From Loxodes magnus (taxonomy: Eukaryota; Ciliophora; Karyorelictea; Loxodida; Loxodidae), in contig CAMPDV010000380.1 of NCBI GenBank assembly GCA_946699065.1, positions 186,001 through 250,000 of the forward strand: a DNA stretch of 64,000 nucleotides, written 5' to 3'. Positions 48,368-60,619 of the stretch are shown here, in pieces. The notes beneath the pieces were generated by a model. The model was given only the letters and a program-made list of their open reading frames with translations, did no database searches and was not told where the DNA came from. Within the stretch, counting starts at the first letter, position 1; each line of letters starts with the position of its first letter. The position numbers were made by a program, and so were the translations under genes.

Positions 48368-51300
48368 TCATTTTTCTTCAATTAGTTCTTCTTTCTATTC
48401 ATCTTTAGCTTCTTCCTTTTTTGCTTTCTCCATTTCTAGAATCTCAAGTCTCCTTGTCATTAGCTTCTTATGAAATATTTTGATCTATAAGTCTAAATAC
48501 TCCAATTTAGACCTTGAAAATGAGTTTAGATATTCTTGATCGTATAGTATAAGGCGCCTTAAGTCATAATTTCCGATCTTTTCCGATAATCAATTCATTA
48601 TATTAGAATAGTACACACATTTAAAGATATGCTCGAAAGTTTCATACTCTCCACACGTACAATAGTGGTTATCAGAGGGGTAATGACGATCTTAAAGATC
48701 CTTGCGGAAATTATAAGTTTAGGTTCTAATTTTATATATACTGATAATTTCTCGTTTGTACTATTTGTTTAATTTAGTATAAGTAATTTTTGGAAATTGT
48801 CAAAGATTACCAAATTATTCAGTATATACTTTAGCTGTTTTCATTCTCATAAATTTTTTAGTAGCTACTTTGTAGAAATATTGTTGTATTTTTTCTCTTA
48901 CATGTTTAGTAAAAGTTTTAAGATTGGTATTATTCTATTAATTCTGCAGATCGATATTATAAAGGTCTGATAATTGCCACACTCAATCATAGGATTGAAA
49001 TCCTTTTTTCCATATATTAATGTAAAGAGAGCCTATTGTTGATCGAGGAAAATCAGTACTTTCTTATTTAATTTTATGGTAGAATCTGAAGAATTTTATA
49101 GCCATAATGTGCACAAAGGGTAATCAATTCATGTCTATATAACATGATTCATTAAATGTTGAAGTTCTACTTAAAAGCTTTTCTTGAAATTAATCTCATG
49201 CTTGATTCTATTCTGTTCAGAAATCCAGTTACTCCTTTTTGAATACTTCATGGTACTAAGTCTCCTCCATATTCTGCTTTAGGTAATGTAAAAAGTCTAC
49301 ATAAAGTTTTAAAATGTCAAGGAGTTACATTCTTATATCTTATCAGTTAAAAAACAGCTTTCTTCATTGCAGCTATATATTTGAAAGCAACTTCTTTGCA
49401 ATAGGGATTTAAATTCTTCTTCTAATGTAGAATAACTCCTAAATATGTTACTTGTTCTTTTTAAGCAATTGGTTAATTTCCTAATTATAAATTTAAAATT
49501 TATTATTTCTGATTCTTCTTTAGAAATTAGATGCATTCGGATTTGGTAACATTAATCTTTAAATGTATTCATGCAAAAACTTTATTTGCTTCATTTATTA
49601 AATTCTACATCTATTTTGCCTATTTGGAAAGAAGAATAAGATCATCTGCCCATCCTCTACAAGCGAAGCTTATACTTGAATCCTGGCATTTAAATCCCAA
49701 TTAGTTACTTTTAATTTCCAGATATCTAATTACTATGTCATAATAAAATAATGCTAAAACTGGTCCATGAGAACTTCCTTACATAACTCCATTTTTGAAT
49801 TATAAAGTTCTGGTGCTCTTTCCATCTATGATAAATGAAGAATTTAGGTTTTTATAAAACGATTCTAATGCTATTATTATTCCAAGTGGTAGTTTAACTC
49901 TCTTAAGTTAATCAAACAAGAGTCTTCTTTCTATTGAGTCAAACATTTTTTCAACGTCTATCAGTGTTGCTATCAATTTAGTCTTACCTTTAGCACATTT
50001 CCGATAGTTATCAATTATTTGTTATATTATTCAAATTTATTAAGTTGTTTATCTGTTTTTCATAAATCCCATTTATGAAGGGTGAATCAAATTTCTCTAA
50101 TAAATAAGATTGTATATTCTTTTTGTTAAAGCTTTATCATATAGTTTTAGAATAGTATTAATAAGAGAAATAGGTCGTCAGTTTTTCCAATCATCTTTAT
50201 TTCCTTTTTTAAATATTGGAATTATCACCGATATATTTAATTCCTAAGGGATTCTTCCAAGTCTTAGCATATTATTCAGAAAAGAATGAAGAATTATTAA
50301 TAAATATTATCCACCATATTTCAGAAGTTTGCCTTTTATTCCATCTGGACCAGCTGCTTTTCCATTCGGAATTTCTTTTATAATTTCTTATATTTCTTTT
50401 ATGGTAAAAAGATCAAATCCTTACAAATACGAGAGTGGATAATCTTTAATTTCTTAAATATTATCGTATATTTTATCTATTTTTTAATTACTAAGATTTA
50501 TCTATTCTTGAGTTAGATTAGAATGCTTGTTAAAAACACAATTTTCCCATGATTCAATTAATTTATTTTTTATTTCTTAATTAAAGTTCATACTATTTCT
50601 CTTCAAAGGATTTAGAATTTTCTTAGCTTGTGAAAAAATTTCCTTAGAATCTCCATTAAGAAGTAGAAATTTCTTTTTTGCTTTGTTTTTTTTAAATTTT
50701 CATAGATTATACTTGAAGTCTTTCCAAAGTCATTTTGCTGCCTCATGAAGATTAGTTACTTGCTAGTTTATTCTTCCAAATTTTACGTGAGCTTCCTTAT
50801 ATTCTGAGTTAGCTCTTTTTGCCTCTATATATTTCTTTGTGAGAGCTCGAGGAAGTTTGTTATAATTTGAGTCTGGAATAAACGAACCTAATGTTTGGTC
50901 AGCATTGTCTTAAATATTACTTTTGATGCATTCATATTAATCTTCAAGATTATCTTAATCTATTTAAAAGAATTCTAGATAAGTTTGTAGGAAAGATTCT
51001 TAATATTTTTGCCTATCTATTGCATCTTATAACCTATTTATTTTATATTTTCTCTGAGTTATCTTTTCCCAATATACTATAGAATTATTGATAAAATCGA
51101 CAGTGATTGGAATATGATCAGAAAATAAACTATTATTATGAGCAGTGAAGTTTGCAAATTAATTAACGTTCAAATGGTTGTTTATAATGATATAATCATT
51201 ACAATACATTTTTCCTGTTCCTTTGTGAATACATGTATTAATGTTGCTATCATTCACTATCTCAAGATTGTTTTATAGTAAGAATTCTTATAGCCTAATG

Positions 51301-51755
51301 TTACTATCGTAAGCATTTTCAGGATTATCACCGAAACCTTATAAAAGAGAATTGAAATTTCCCATTAGTATATGTGGATTATCATTATATAAATTCAGCA
51401 ATGTATTTAGTTGTTCATAAGCTAAATCTTTAAGATCTTAACTTTTTCCACTATCAGGCATGTAACAAGACGTGATTAAAATATTATCCAGTTTAATTGT
51501 TATGAATCTATTTATTTCTTTTTCAACTTATATATGTATTTCTGTACTATTAAATTCTTCTCCTACAATTAATCATACACCTCCTCCTTTTCTTAAGTTC
51601 TTAAAATATGTTTTAAATCCATTTATCAATATTGGAGGAAAGTAATCTTTTTATCAGGTTTCGTTTATTGATAAAATATCTATACTGTTATCTCTGATAA
51701 ATTCTTCAATATTCAAGCACTTGCTCGCTATTCCATTAATATTTATATGTCCCAT
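48368..51755 (-). CDS. Non-LTR retrotransposon ORF2: AP endonuclease + reverse transcriptase (LINE-B), one frameshift
   Basis: The minus strand from MGHININGIASKCL (51755) carries an APE-type endonuclease: DILSINET-W (Glu motif, Trp = TGA at 51654-51656), LRKGGGVW, ILMGNFNSLL and FSDHIPITVDF (near 51110). The reverse transcriptase follows: LIDVEKMFDSI (motif A, near 49950), VMQGSSHGPVLAL (near 49780), GWADDLILLS (catalytic AspAsp at 49641-49646) and EQVTYLGVILH (near 49430-49460). The C-terminus has CTCGEYETFEHIFKC, a CxC-x7-H-x4-C motif, and ends in tandem TGA TGA at 48365-48370. One frame change is needed at about 49200-49245. All other motifs are intact, so this is a young or recently active copy. 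WADD replaces the more usual YADD. Clade not determined. Confidence 0.9.
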
Positions 51756-54288
51756 CTTTATTTTTTAAATTTATTAGTCCTTTCTAATTTTTTCCGAACC
51801 TGCAGGTAGACCACTTTCGTAAATGCAAATGCTTTTCTATCCTTATTGGTTAATCTAAATATGTACTAATCTTTTTCCATACTCAGGATGTTAATGAAAA
51901 TATTGTATCAAAATATATATTACTTACGTCGTATATTTTTTAAGTAGCTTTCTATCTATATCAATTTTACTTTTCACACTATCACATGTACCTTATTCTA
52001 AATATTAAGTAACTGTGACATATCTACCCTATATATTGTATATTTCGTACTATGGACGTCTCCAAGTTTCGGATTTAATAAACTTTTAAAGTTATAGACT
52101 AGTCAGATTGAAATAACATATTATTTAATCACACTATTTTTTATTATTATGTTTACTCATACACTTTGCTGGCGGAATTGCTCTATCTTCTTCTTCATGT
52201 TTCCTTTTAAGAATATTAAGATTAATATTGGAAGATAAGGTTTAATTCTGATAAATAGCATCGATCGAATCTGTTTAGTTTTATTAATCTTTTTGTCATC
52301 TTTTAGTAGAATAATTAAATATATCTGTTTTCAAATTTTAATTAAGTTTTTAAAACTCTTCTATTTTTATCTCAAGTGTCTACATATTTTGGGTACTTTA
52401 AATGAATTTTAAGTTGAGTTAGTGATATTAATGCTATAGTAAAACAAAATCTTCATCTGGCAATTTTATTTGACAGTATTAGTTATTATGTTATGTTATA
52501 ATAGTATTATTTTATGCCTCCTATTAGTTATTTTAAGTTTACATTAACTTGTCTTGCTTGATTATATTTGTTTGAATAAATTTTTGACACAAAAAACTGT
52601 TTATTATTCATTTATATTATCTGTTTAGATAATACTATCCTTTGTTTAAATATTTCCATATAAAGTCTAAGTTTATGCATCTACTAATTACTTCTTCTAA
52701 AATTACTATTAATTACTAAATTCTTTTATATGTTAGATTTAATTCTAAAATAATTCTTTATACATTTTAATTTCCTTATTTTTTAATAAAATTTAATTTT
52801 GAAAAGCTATATTTATTTCATAGTTTTATTATCTTTACTTATCTAATTCGATTTTAAAAGTTAAAATTTCCATTTAAGCTTTCTATTCTTAATCTATAAA
52901 TTACTTATTTTAGTTTTATAATTTTTAATATTAAGAATATAACTCTTGGAGTTAAATTTCGGTTATTATTTTTTATTAGGTAATTTGTTGAAGTAAATAT
53001 TAGTTCTATTCTAATATAGTCTATTGATATCCTTGCTAAGTTTTATTTAGAAAGTTATCTATTTCAATTTAAGTAAAATTTCTAATTTTATTAAAGTTTT
53101 GGCATAGTGAATTATTTACTCCTATCATTTAAGCTTAAGTAAAGCTTTAATTAACATTGGCTTCAATTTGAATCTCTTAATTAGATTATATTTCATCTAT
53201 TGAATTGACTTAATTCTCATAGTTTTTCTATTATATCTAAATTTCTTGAAATATACTAATTATTTCATCTGTTTAAACTATTTAGTTACTGTAATAAGTG
53301 GAGAAGTTTGTTTAAGTAATTTTATGAACTAGTTATTTTGATAGCATTTTTTGTGATATTGCTATATATCAGATTTGATTGACTAAAAATTGTTCTATAA
53401 TTGTTTATATTTCTAATAAATTTTATTTATATAAGTTTTATAATATATTTTGGATATTTCTTAGTTAATTATCAATGTTTAAATATCTCGTTCATATTTT
53501 GCTTTTATATTAATTAGCATTTCATTTAATTATTGGTTCTTATTTATAAGTCTTTTATATTATGTTTAAGTTCTTTTATTTCTAAGGTAAATAAGTTCTC
53601 ATTATACTAATGAATTATTTGATTTTATATTACATTTCTTAAATCAGCAGTTTAATTTTAAGGTTGCTTGCTCTGAAGATCAGGTAAATAATGATTATTT
53701 GAATTATCAGGATTAGTAATATTATATTATTTCTGACTAATTTCATTATTTGAAATTTAATAGAATTGTTAATTAGTATTATTCAAAAATTAATCTTAAG
53801 TTTATGTTATTTTTGACTGCAATACTAGGATATCTTTATTTTAATTTTAATTAGGATTTGAAGGTATATCTTTTGAATTCTAACTATCTAAGATAATATC
53901 TTATTTTTGGAAAGATTTGTTAGGTAATCGTTTCGTATCTTTCGCGGTATTATTTTAGGCGGTTAATCTGTTCATCTATTTATAGGTTGATTTCACTTTC
54001 ATAATAAGCAACAATTAATATCCACGTTGAAGAGAGTTCCTAAGTAGTTTTAATGGGACGCATATGAATTTGTTTTCCGGTTTTTGACTCCAATTTTTAA
54101 GTAGTTATTTTAATAAATTCATTATTAGGTTTACTTATTTAATTTGTAGTTACTCCAAATCTTTCGTTTGAAGATTTTAATGCACCTGCCAATGCTTTTC
54201 CTATGAATTTGCAGCTTTTTGAAATTAATTAAAGAAGAGTCACTATTAAAAACTAATAAATTCTATATTTCATCCATTTTTTCTCCAT
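51756..54288 (-). CDS. LINE-B ORF1-like region (coiled-coil protein), probably frameshifted
   Basis: Minus-strand ATG at 54288 opens a coherent frame (MEKKWMKYRIYQFLIVTLLQ, then KALAGALKSSNERFGVTTNQ) continuing into helical, charged sequence (INLQIDEQINRLKQYRERYE) near 53960-54000. The far end, about 52230-51756, is again coherent (NILKRKHEEEDRAIPPAKC, then GLPAGSEKIRKD) and enters the first Met of ORF2 without a stop. The two ends differ in frame, so at least one frameshift lies in between. Position and coiled-coil character fit ORF1 (nucleic-acid-binding gag-like protein) of a non-LTR element. No CCHC knuckle or RRM was recognised. The lack of a TGA before ORF2 suggests a fused or re-coded ORF1-ORF2. 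Confidence 0.6.
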
Positions 54289-54309
54289 TTTCTTAATTCT
54301 ACTCTATTA

Positions 54310-54950
54310 GTTCACCTTTATACCTCGTTTCTTTTACAAATTATCACTATATTTTTTTATTTTATAACTTCTTTTATACTTTAACATAAATTATTAACAC
54401 ATTTATTTTAATTATAAACTAACTTTTATTTTAATCTTTTCATTTAATATAACTTTTTATTTATTTCTATTTTATTTTTTTTTCGTCTTTCTTATTTTTA
54501 CTTTATACAACTAATTTTTTTTTAGTTAAATATTTTATATTTTATACATTTTATATATTTTATTTTTCATTTCTTTTTCTTTTTTTCAATTTTAATCTGT
54601 TTTTTCTTTTTTTTTTCGATAATTTTGATTTTTCATTATTTCGTTTTTATTCTAAATTTAATTAATTTACGATTTTAGATTTATATGTTTTTTTTTAATT
54701 TTCAAGTCAGTAATTTGTTTCATTTAACTTTTACTTTTTTTAATGAATCTCTTATAAAATTTATTTATGTGCATTTTTTTTATTTTCTTTTATTCATAAT
54801 TTGTTCAAGCGTTTTAAATAATTATGAAAATGAAAATAAGATATTCAATTATTTTATTTTTATTTTTATTTTATTTATCTACTATTTTGTTTATTATTAC
54901 TCTAATTTTTTTTAATTAAATAGTCTTTAGATTCTTTTTTTTTATATAAA
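54310..54950. other. T-rich tract, possible LINE-B 5' untranslated region
   Basis: The + strand is strongly T-rich (A-rich on the LINE-B sense strand). No motif. The hydrophobic ORF at 54685-54915 is a translation of poly-T and is not supported. Confidence 0.4.
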
Positions 54951-55130
54951 AAAACTGTTAGCTTCCACAAGGTTTTTTACTACCTCCTCAATGTGGGAGA
55001 GAAAACCTGAAGTGCTTTCTTCTACCACTTCTTTGCTTTTTAGTCTAACCTTCTTTATATAAATTGAAATCAGACTTATATTCCATGCTCTCAGACTACT
55101 TAAATCCCTTTTCATTGATCAAAGAAACAC

Positions 55131-55991
55131 GATATAATAATACACTCAACGGAAAAAGGATACCAATATGTCTATTATTGGACGGACTTCACTAAAAGGA
55201 GGAGCATAGATTAAGAAAGAAATGAAGTTGTAAAAAAAGTCTCAACCGAAGCTTTAATTTAATAAAAGAATTAGCAACTAATCTCAGCCAACGTCCCGGA
55301 AGACTAAACGGTAAGAGTCTGTTTAAATGCCTATGATGATCTATCAGATATTATGGTCGCAGTTTATTTATACCACTATCTTGAAAATACTGATTTAGTG
55401 AGAAAAAAGTTATAGACTAGAAAGTAATACAAGTGTTTAGGAATTAAATATGGAGCGAGTACGGAAAAGCAGAAGCCAAATTCATCGACAAATAAAACTA
55501 AAAGTATATTTAATATTCAAAAATAAAGAAAGATACTAGCAATTCGCTTAATTTAGGGAATGAACATTCAAAGGAGTTAGAATTCCTATCTTAGCAAGAA
55601 ACTAATTAGAATACTTTGACATTCATAACTACCCAGTTTACTTCATAATAGACGATTACTCAAACATGAAGAAAGTAATGGAAGTAATGAGACAATATGG
55701 AAAATCTAGAGATGAGGTATAGCATACATACCCAAACACTAAAATGCTAGCAGATAGTAGTGATGTGTGCTTAGATTTAAAGGATATAGACGAAGCAAAG
55801 AGAATATGCGAAGTATTAGACCTGAACGGAAACAAAATGAGAATACAGCACCCAGTAAATTTTATCTGCTTTTTATGCAAATTGAAAGGGCACATAGATC
55901 AACAATGCAGAAGGGTGGAAGCAGCAAAAAGGAAAAATTAAATAAAAGATAATTAGAAATGCTTAAAGGATAAATGAAATTAACAATAAAC
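55131..55991 (+). pseudogene. Gag-like ORF1 of a non-LTR element (LINE-C) with zinc knuckle
   Basis: The + strand encodes VPEDQTVRVCLNAYDDLSDI and VAVYLYHYLENTDLVRKKLQ (about 55290-55420), then after a one-base frame change near 55510, GVRIPILARNQLEYFDIHNY and PVYFIIDDYSNMKKVMEVM. It ends with a perfect CCHC knuckle, CFLCKLKGHIDQQC (55867-55908), and a Lys-rich tail. The segment before the knuckle has the beta-alpha-beta look of an RRM-like fold, the usual ORF1 arrangement in many LINEs. No ORF2 follows; the TIR element starts about 290 bp downstream, so the retroelement is truncated or interrupted. The true start is unclear; coherent translation may begin as early as 54960. Confidence 0.72.
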
Positions 55992-56299
55992 AAACCTGAA
56001 TTAAAAGCAAATCAAGCAAATAAGAGGATAATTAAAGAAGGAGAGTATATGATTATAGAGGAAGCAAGGGAAGAAGAGAAGGAAATAAAACTGAGGAGAA
56101 TAGGAAAATAATTAAAACAACTAAACAATTATATAATAAAAATACTTTTATGCAAAACGAATAAATAAGAATTATTTTTCATTAAAATTGAATTGGAATT
56201 ATGTAAGGCAGATGAATAGAGAAATCTTCATAGGACTAAATTAAATAAAATAGAAAACAAAAAAATTATATAAATAATAATAAATAAATAAATAAATAA

Positions 56300-56632
56300 A
56301 TTTGATTATAGAGCGCGTAGCACTCTCATTGGTGCGCAGCTCTTTAAAAAAAAATGTTTCATACTGACAAGAATGTTTGTTACTGATAAAATTATCAGAT
56401 ACTGATAAACCTTGTTCAATACTGGTATAATTATTCAGTACTGATAAAAATGTTCAATACTGATATAATTTTAGAATACTCGTAATCTTTAATACTTGCT
56501 GGAGGTCCAAGGACATGGAGGATTGTGTCTCATCGCATCACCAAAGCAGAGGACGACATGTGTCAATTATGGGTACTTAACTTCCCCAACCTCTGATGAA
56601 AATGACCTTGTTGCTCACCTTCGAACAACTAT
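56300..56632 (+). repeat. Left terminal inverted repeat
   Basis: The reverse complement matches 58046-58352 with very few differences. Positions about 56350-56480 contain six degenerate 18-20 bp subrepeats centred on 'atactgataaaa'. The outermost part has unusually GC-rich 'gagcgcgtagc' and 'ggtgcgcagctc' for this window. Confidence 0.93.
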
Positions 56633-56714
56633 ATTAATAAATAAAAATATATATATAATAAGATATAATATAAAACAAATCAAAGAAAAAAAAAGGATAG
56701 TATAGGATAATTTA

Positions 56715-57405
56715 TGGTAAAAACGCTCTACTCTAATGGATCCTTATGCCCTTACAAAGTCTATATACACTCACCCTTATCAAAGTTTCAAATCTTGATT
56801 GTTCTGTCACCAGAACCAGAAAACATAACACTTGAATCAACACTTAGCTGAATACTACATAAAGCATATGCATGACCTTAAAGAGTACGAATACACTAAA
56901 CAGAAGAGAAGTCCCATATCTTAATAATCCTGTCATCCGAACCCGATACTATATACTTATTATCCTTAGACACTATCACCGATCTATCTCAGTCTGAATG
57001 CCCAATAAGAGTTCGCACAAGCTGACCAGCCTAGAAACCCCAGATTTTTACAGTTGTATCAGAAGATCCCGATATAATATATCTAGAGTCATAGGAGATT
57101 ACTACCAGTCTAACTATATCAGTATGTCCCGCTATAGTTCTTTGGAGATCGCCATTGTGGAAATTTCAGATCTTTATAATTGTGTCATCAGATTCTGATA
57201 CGATATAGTTAGAGTCTTGGGATATTACTACTGATGAAGCATTTGAAGTATGCCCCGTTATAGTTCTTAAAAGAGTACCTGTCTGGAAATTCCAGATCTT
57301 TATCGAATATTTAGGCCATCCAGAACCTGATATAATTCAATTCAAGTCACTTGATATGGCTACCGATAACACAGGTGAAGTGTGACCAGTGAGGACTTAG
57401 TCTAA
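56715..57405 (-). CDS. WD40-repeat protein fragment inside the TIR element
   Basis: The minus strand encodes five WD40 units plus part of a sixth: LTGHTSPVLSVAISSD, ITGHTSNASSVVIS, AGHTDIVRLVVIS, GHSD-W-DRSVIVS, GHAYALCSIQLS, then GHKDPLE. TGA is found at two IKI-W Trp positions (57166-57168, 56788-56790), at GHSD-W (56989-56991) and at 57337-57339. No start codon is evident. A 22-nt GTATTT...TTTTAG segment just upstream (about 57400-57425) could be a tiny intron, giving KVKDQVLTGHT. The stretch 'atatctagagtcataggagattactacc' type sequence is nearly identical to units in the gene at 4095-6677, so this is a paralogous, probably captured fragment. Too few units for a complete seven-bladed propeller. 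Confidence 0.75.
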
Positions 57406-58045
57406 AAAATATTAAAGAAATACCTTTACTTTGTTTATAACTGATTTTATTTATTAACTTTTAGTAACATAAGTTGGGCAGAATTTCATACTTGAAATGA
57501 AGTAGAGATATTTTCCCTAGAATGTGGTTTCTCGCTCTTAGGAGTTTTCTTAAAAAAATACTTTTAGTAAATTGCTTTTCTTTTTTCTCCATTTTAACTT
57601 TTATAACTTACTTTTATAACTATTTAATACAAATAACTCAATAAATTTTACTGATTTAATTTCAATACAATTAAACAATTAAATAATTTATTAAGCATAA
57701 TTATAAATATCTTATTTCTAAAAAATTGATTTTTCTATTTTTGTCTTAAAACAAGATAAGATATAAAACTAATAGTGTACAAACTTTTACAATTTTAATT
57801 ATTTTATATCTTTTTACTTTTAAATAAAAAATTATTATATTTTCTTTAAAACCACCATAGTTGTTCGAAGGTGAACAACAAGGTTGTCTTCATCAGAGGT
57901 TGGGGAAGTTAAGTACCCATAATCGACTTTATGTCTTCCTCTGCTTTGGTTTGGCCTCGAGACATAAGATTCTTAGACCTTCGACGGTGGCTTGACTTGG
58001 TTTCGTTTATTTTTAATACTGGAACGAAAAAGAAATAATATTGCG

Positions 58046-58364
58046 AGCTTCATCAGAAGTGGGGAATTTAAGTACCCATAATTGACACATGTCGTCCTCT
58101 GCTTTGGTGATGCGATGAGACACAATCCTCCATGTCCTTGGACCTCCAGCAAGTATTAAAGATTACGAGTATTCTAAAATTATATCAGTATTGAACATTT
58201 TTATCAGTACTGAATAATTATACCAGTATTGAACAAGGTTTATCAGTATCTGATAATTTTATCAGTAACAAACATTCTTGTCAGTATGAAACATTTTTTT
58301 TTAAAGAGCTGCGCACCAATGAGAGTGCTACGCGCTCTATAATCAAATTTATTTATTTATTTAT
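58046..58364 (-). repeat. Right terminal inverted repeat
   Basis: Mirror of the left arm, including the 'actgataa' subrepeats and the terminal 'gcgcgctctataatcaaattt' type end. Just inside it, 57862-58010 is a diverged repeat of the arm's inner 150 bp containing the very inner end ('agttgttcgaaggtgaacaac'), so the arm was partly duplicated in tandem. Confidence 0.92.
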
Positions 58365-60619
58365 ATCAAAAGTTTATATTGAAGAATTATATCCTTATTA
58401 TAATAACTTTAATATGAATTTATTAATTACTACTTATTTGTGTTTTAAATAAAAACTCTTAATAAGAAAACTTTATTTCTTCGTAGACCCTTTTAATTGA
58501 TAAATAAAATATTACAATTTTTTTTTAAATATTGTTATTAATTATTGTTTTTCACTTACATTTAATCCAAAAAATTATTTGTTAAAGCTTTTTACTAAAA
58601 AATGAAATAAAATAAGTTTCTTATTAATTAGTTTGAATAAATATTAAGAAGCATAAATTATTTAAAGCAAAGCATTTTAGAATTTATAAGATAAACTCTT
58701 TTAATTGCACATTTTCTTACTACTACTTCATTAAAACTTTTTACTTATAAAGGTCTCTCTTATAATAATAAACTAATATAATTTATTACTTATAATGTTG
58801 ATTATAAGCAAAATAGATTATATAAATGTAATAAATAGAAGTAGTAGAAAGTAAATATTTAAACTAACTAAAAATGGTTGATTTCTAATTTTATCTTACA
58901 ATTATTAAATAGTAATATTTAATTTTATTATTAAAATAAGTTTTAATATGTTTAATTATGTCTATTAAATACTTAAAATTTATCCTTTTAGCTTTGTTAG
59001 TTATTAATTTAATTAATTTTCTCTTTAATTTATAAAGATATTAGGTTAGTTGTAATTAATACATTTAGATAACTTTCTCTTTTTATAGCTAACTAATATT
59101 ATATTTATTATTTATGTTATTTTTGGAATTATCATTTCAAATTAATAATACCTAAATTATTCTACTTTATATTACACTTACTTCTTTTCTATTATTCTAT
59201 ACAAATCTATATTATATTGTTACCACTATTAATACTCTCTTTATTAAAATGGGTTTTTTGCTATTAAGAAAATTTATAAGCTTTTAAGATAGAAAAATAT
59301 TTTTAATATATTCTATTATTATTTTCTGAATAATTAGAAAGAGTAAACATAATATAATATATTTCTTTGTATAAGTAAGAGATAATATAAGTATTAGATT
59401 AGCTAGTATAAGTTATTTAAAACTAATCTAACAGATTATTAATTACTCTTAATACATTTTATTAGTCTACTATTATTTTATATCTTTCTGTTCCTAATAA
59501 ACAATTCTTCATGTTTTGCTTTATAGCACATCCTCATTTATTAATCTTATACATTACAAAAGATTAAAATATTAAAAAAAATATAGATAGTTATAGAATT
59601 ATTTGAAACTTAGACATTAAAATAAGTTTGAATTTTAGATTATATATAATTTTCCTAAATTTAAATTATATTTATATATTCCTTTTTTTAACTATCTTTT
59701 GTAATTAACTTTTGTTTGGAAAACTGATAAAAAGGTACATTTTGTAAAATATTTAGTCTTAACTTATCTAAGTTTATTTTAGTGAGTATAAGAATATATT
59801 AAATTTAAAGTATTAATGATACTAGTTCTAAAAATAAAACATTTAGGTAATTATATGTAATAAAATAGTAAGGAGAAAACATTATTCTTTTATATAATAA
59901 AATAAAGAAAAGCTAATTTAAATCTTCTATAGAGTCAATTATTCATATATCTAAAATCCTCTATTTATCTTAAAATCAAGTGTTTAATATATTATAGTCT
60001 CCTTTACTAACTCATTTAGTAATATTAATTCATAAAAACTTTAAAAAAATTCCTTTTTACTTTAGCTTTACTTGCAAATATTCTAAGTAATTTAACTAGT
60101 TAAAGATAGGTTTAATTAGAGACTAATAAGAAATTTTCTTATCCTCTAGATAAAATATTTAATAAAGCTGTGATTGCGTTTCTAATTAATGAAGAATAAT
60201 ATTTTAGATTAAAATAAGGAAAATTAATATTTTTCTATTTGTTTAATAAAAATTTAAAATAATTTATATAAAATCTCTTAACATTTTATAAAAAACCAAA
60301 GTAAATGTAAAAACATTAATTAAATATAATTTAAAAATATTAAGAAATTTATAATTCTAAATGATATTATAAATAAATATTTTATAATGTTTAGATAAAA
60401 CATATAATAAATTATGTAATCTATATTTTAACTTTAGAAATTTAGTAAAATATTCTTAAAAGTTAAATGAAAAATTATAAGGAAAACTTTAGAAATTAAA
60501 TTTTTCTATAAAAAATGAATATAAAATTTACTAATTATTTAATTGACACTATCAACTTCTATTAAACTATTTAAAATTATTGTTAAAGAAAAATAAAGTA
60601 TAAATAGATTAATTTAAAA
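58365..60619. other. AT-rich DNA, nothing recognised
   Basis: No motif, RNA gene or array. It ends at the junction with R2 copy 2. Confidence 0.5.

Larger units (their letters stand above)
56281..58364. mobile_element. 2.1 kb element with long terminal inverted repeats carrying a WD40 gene piece
   Basis: Left arm 56281-56632 and right arm 58046-58364 are near-perfect reverse complements over about 320-350 bp, starting in AAAT repeats and 'tttgattatagagcgcg'. The right arm also contains a second, diverged copy of its inner part (57862-58010), so it has been partly duplicated. The interior holds WD40 sequence on the minus strand and no recognisable transposase. Long TIRs with short internal repeats recall Tlr-type germline elements of Tetrahymena, but no homology is shown. 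A non-autonomous, gene-carrying DNA element is the likely reading. No clear target-site duplication can be read because both flanks are AAAT repeats. Confidence 0.85.

Noticed and set aside
54685..54915. 76-residue hydrophobic ORF
   Set aside because: Translation of a T-rich tract; low complexity.
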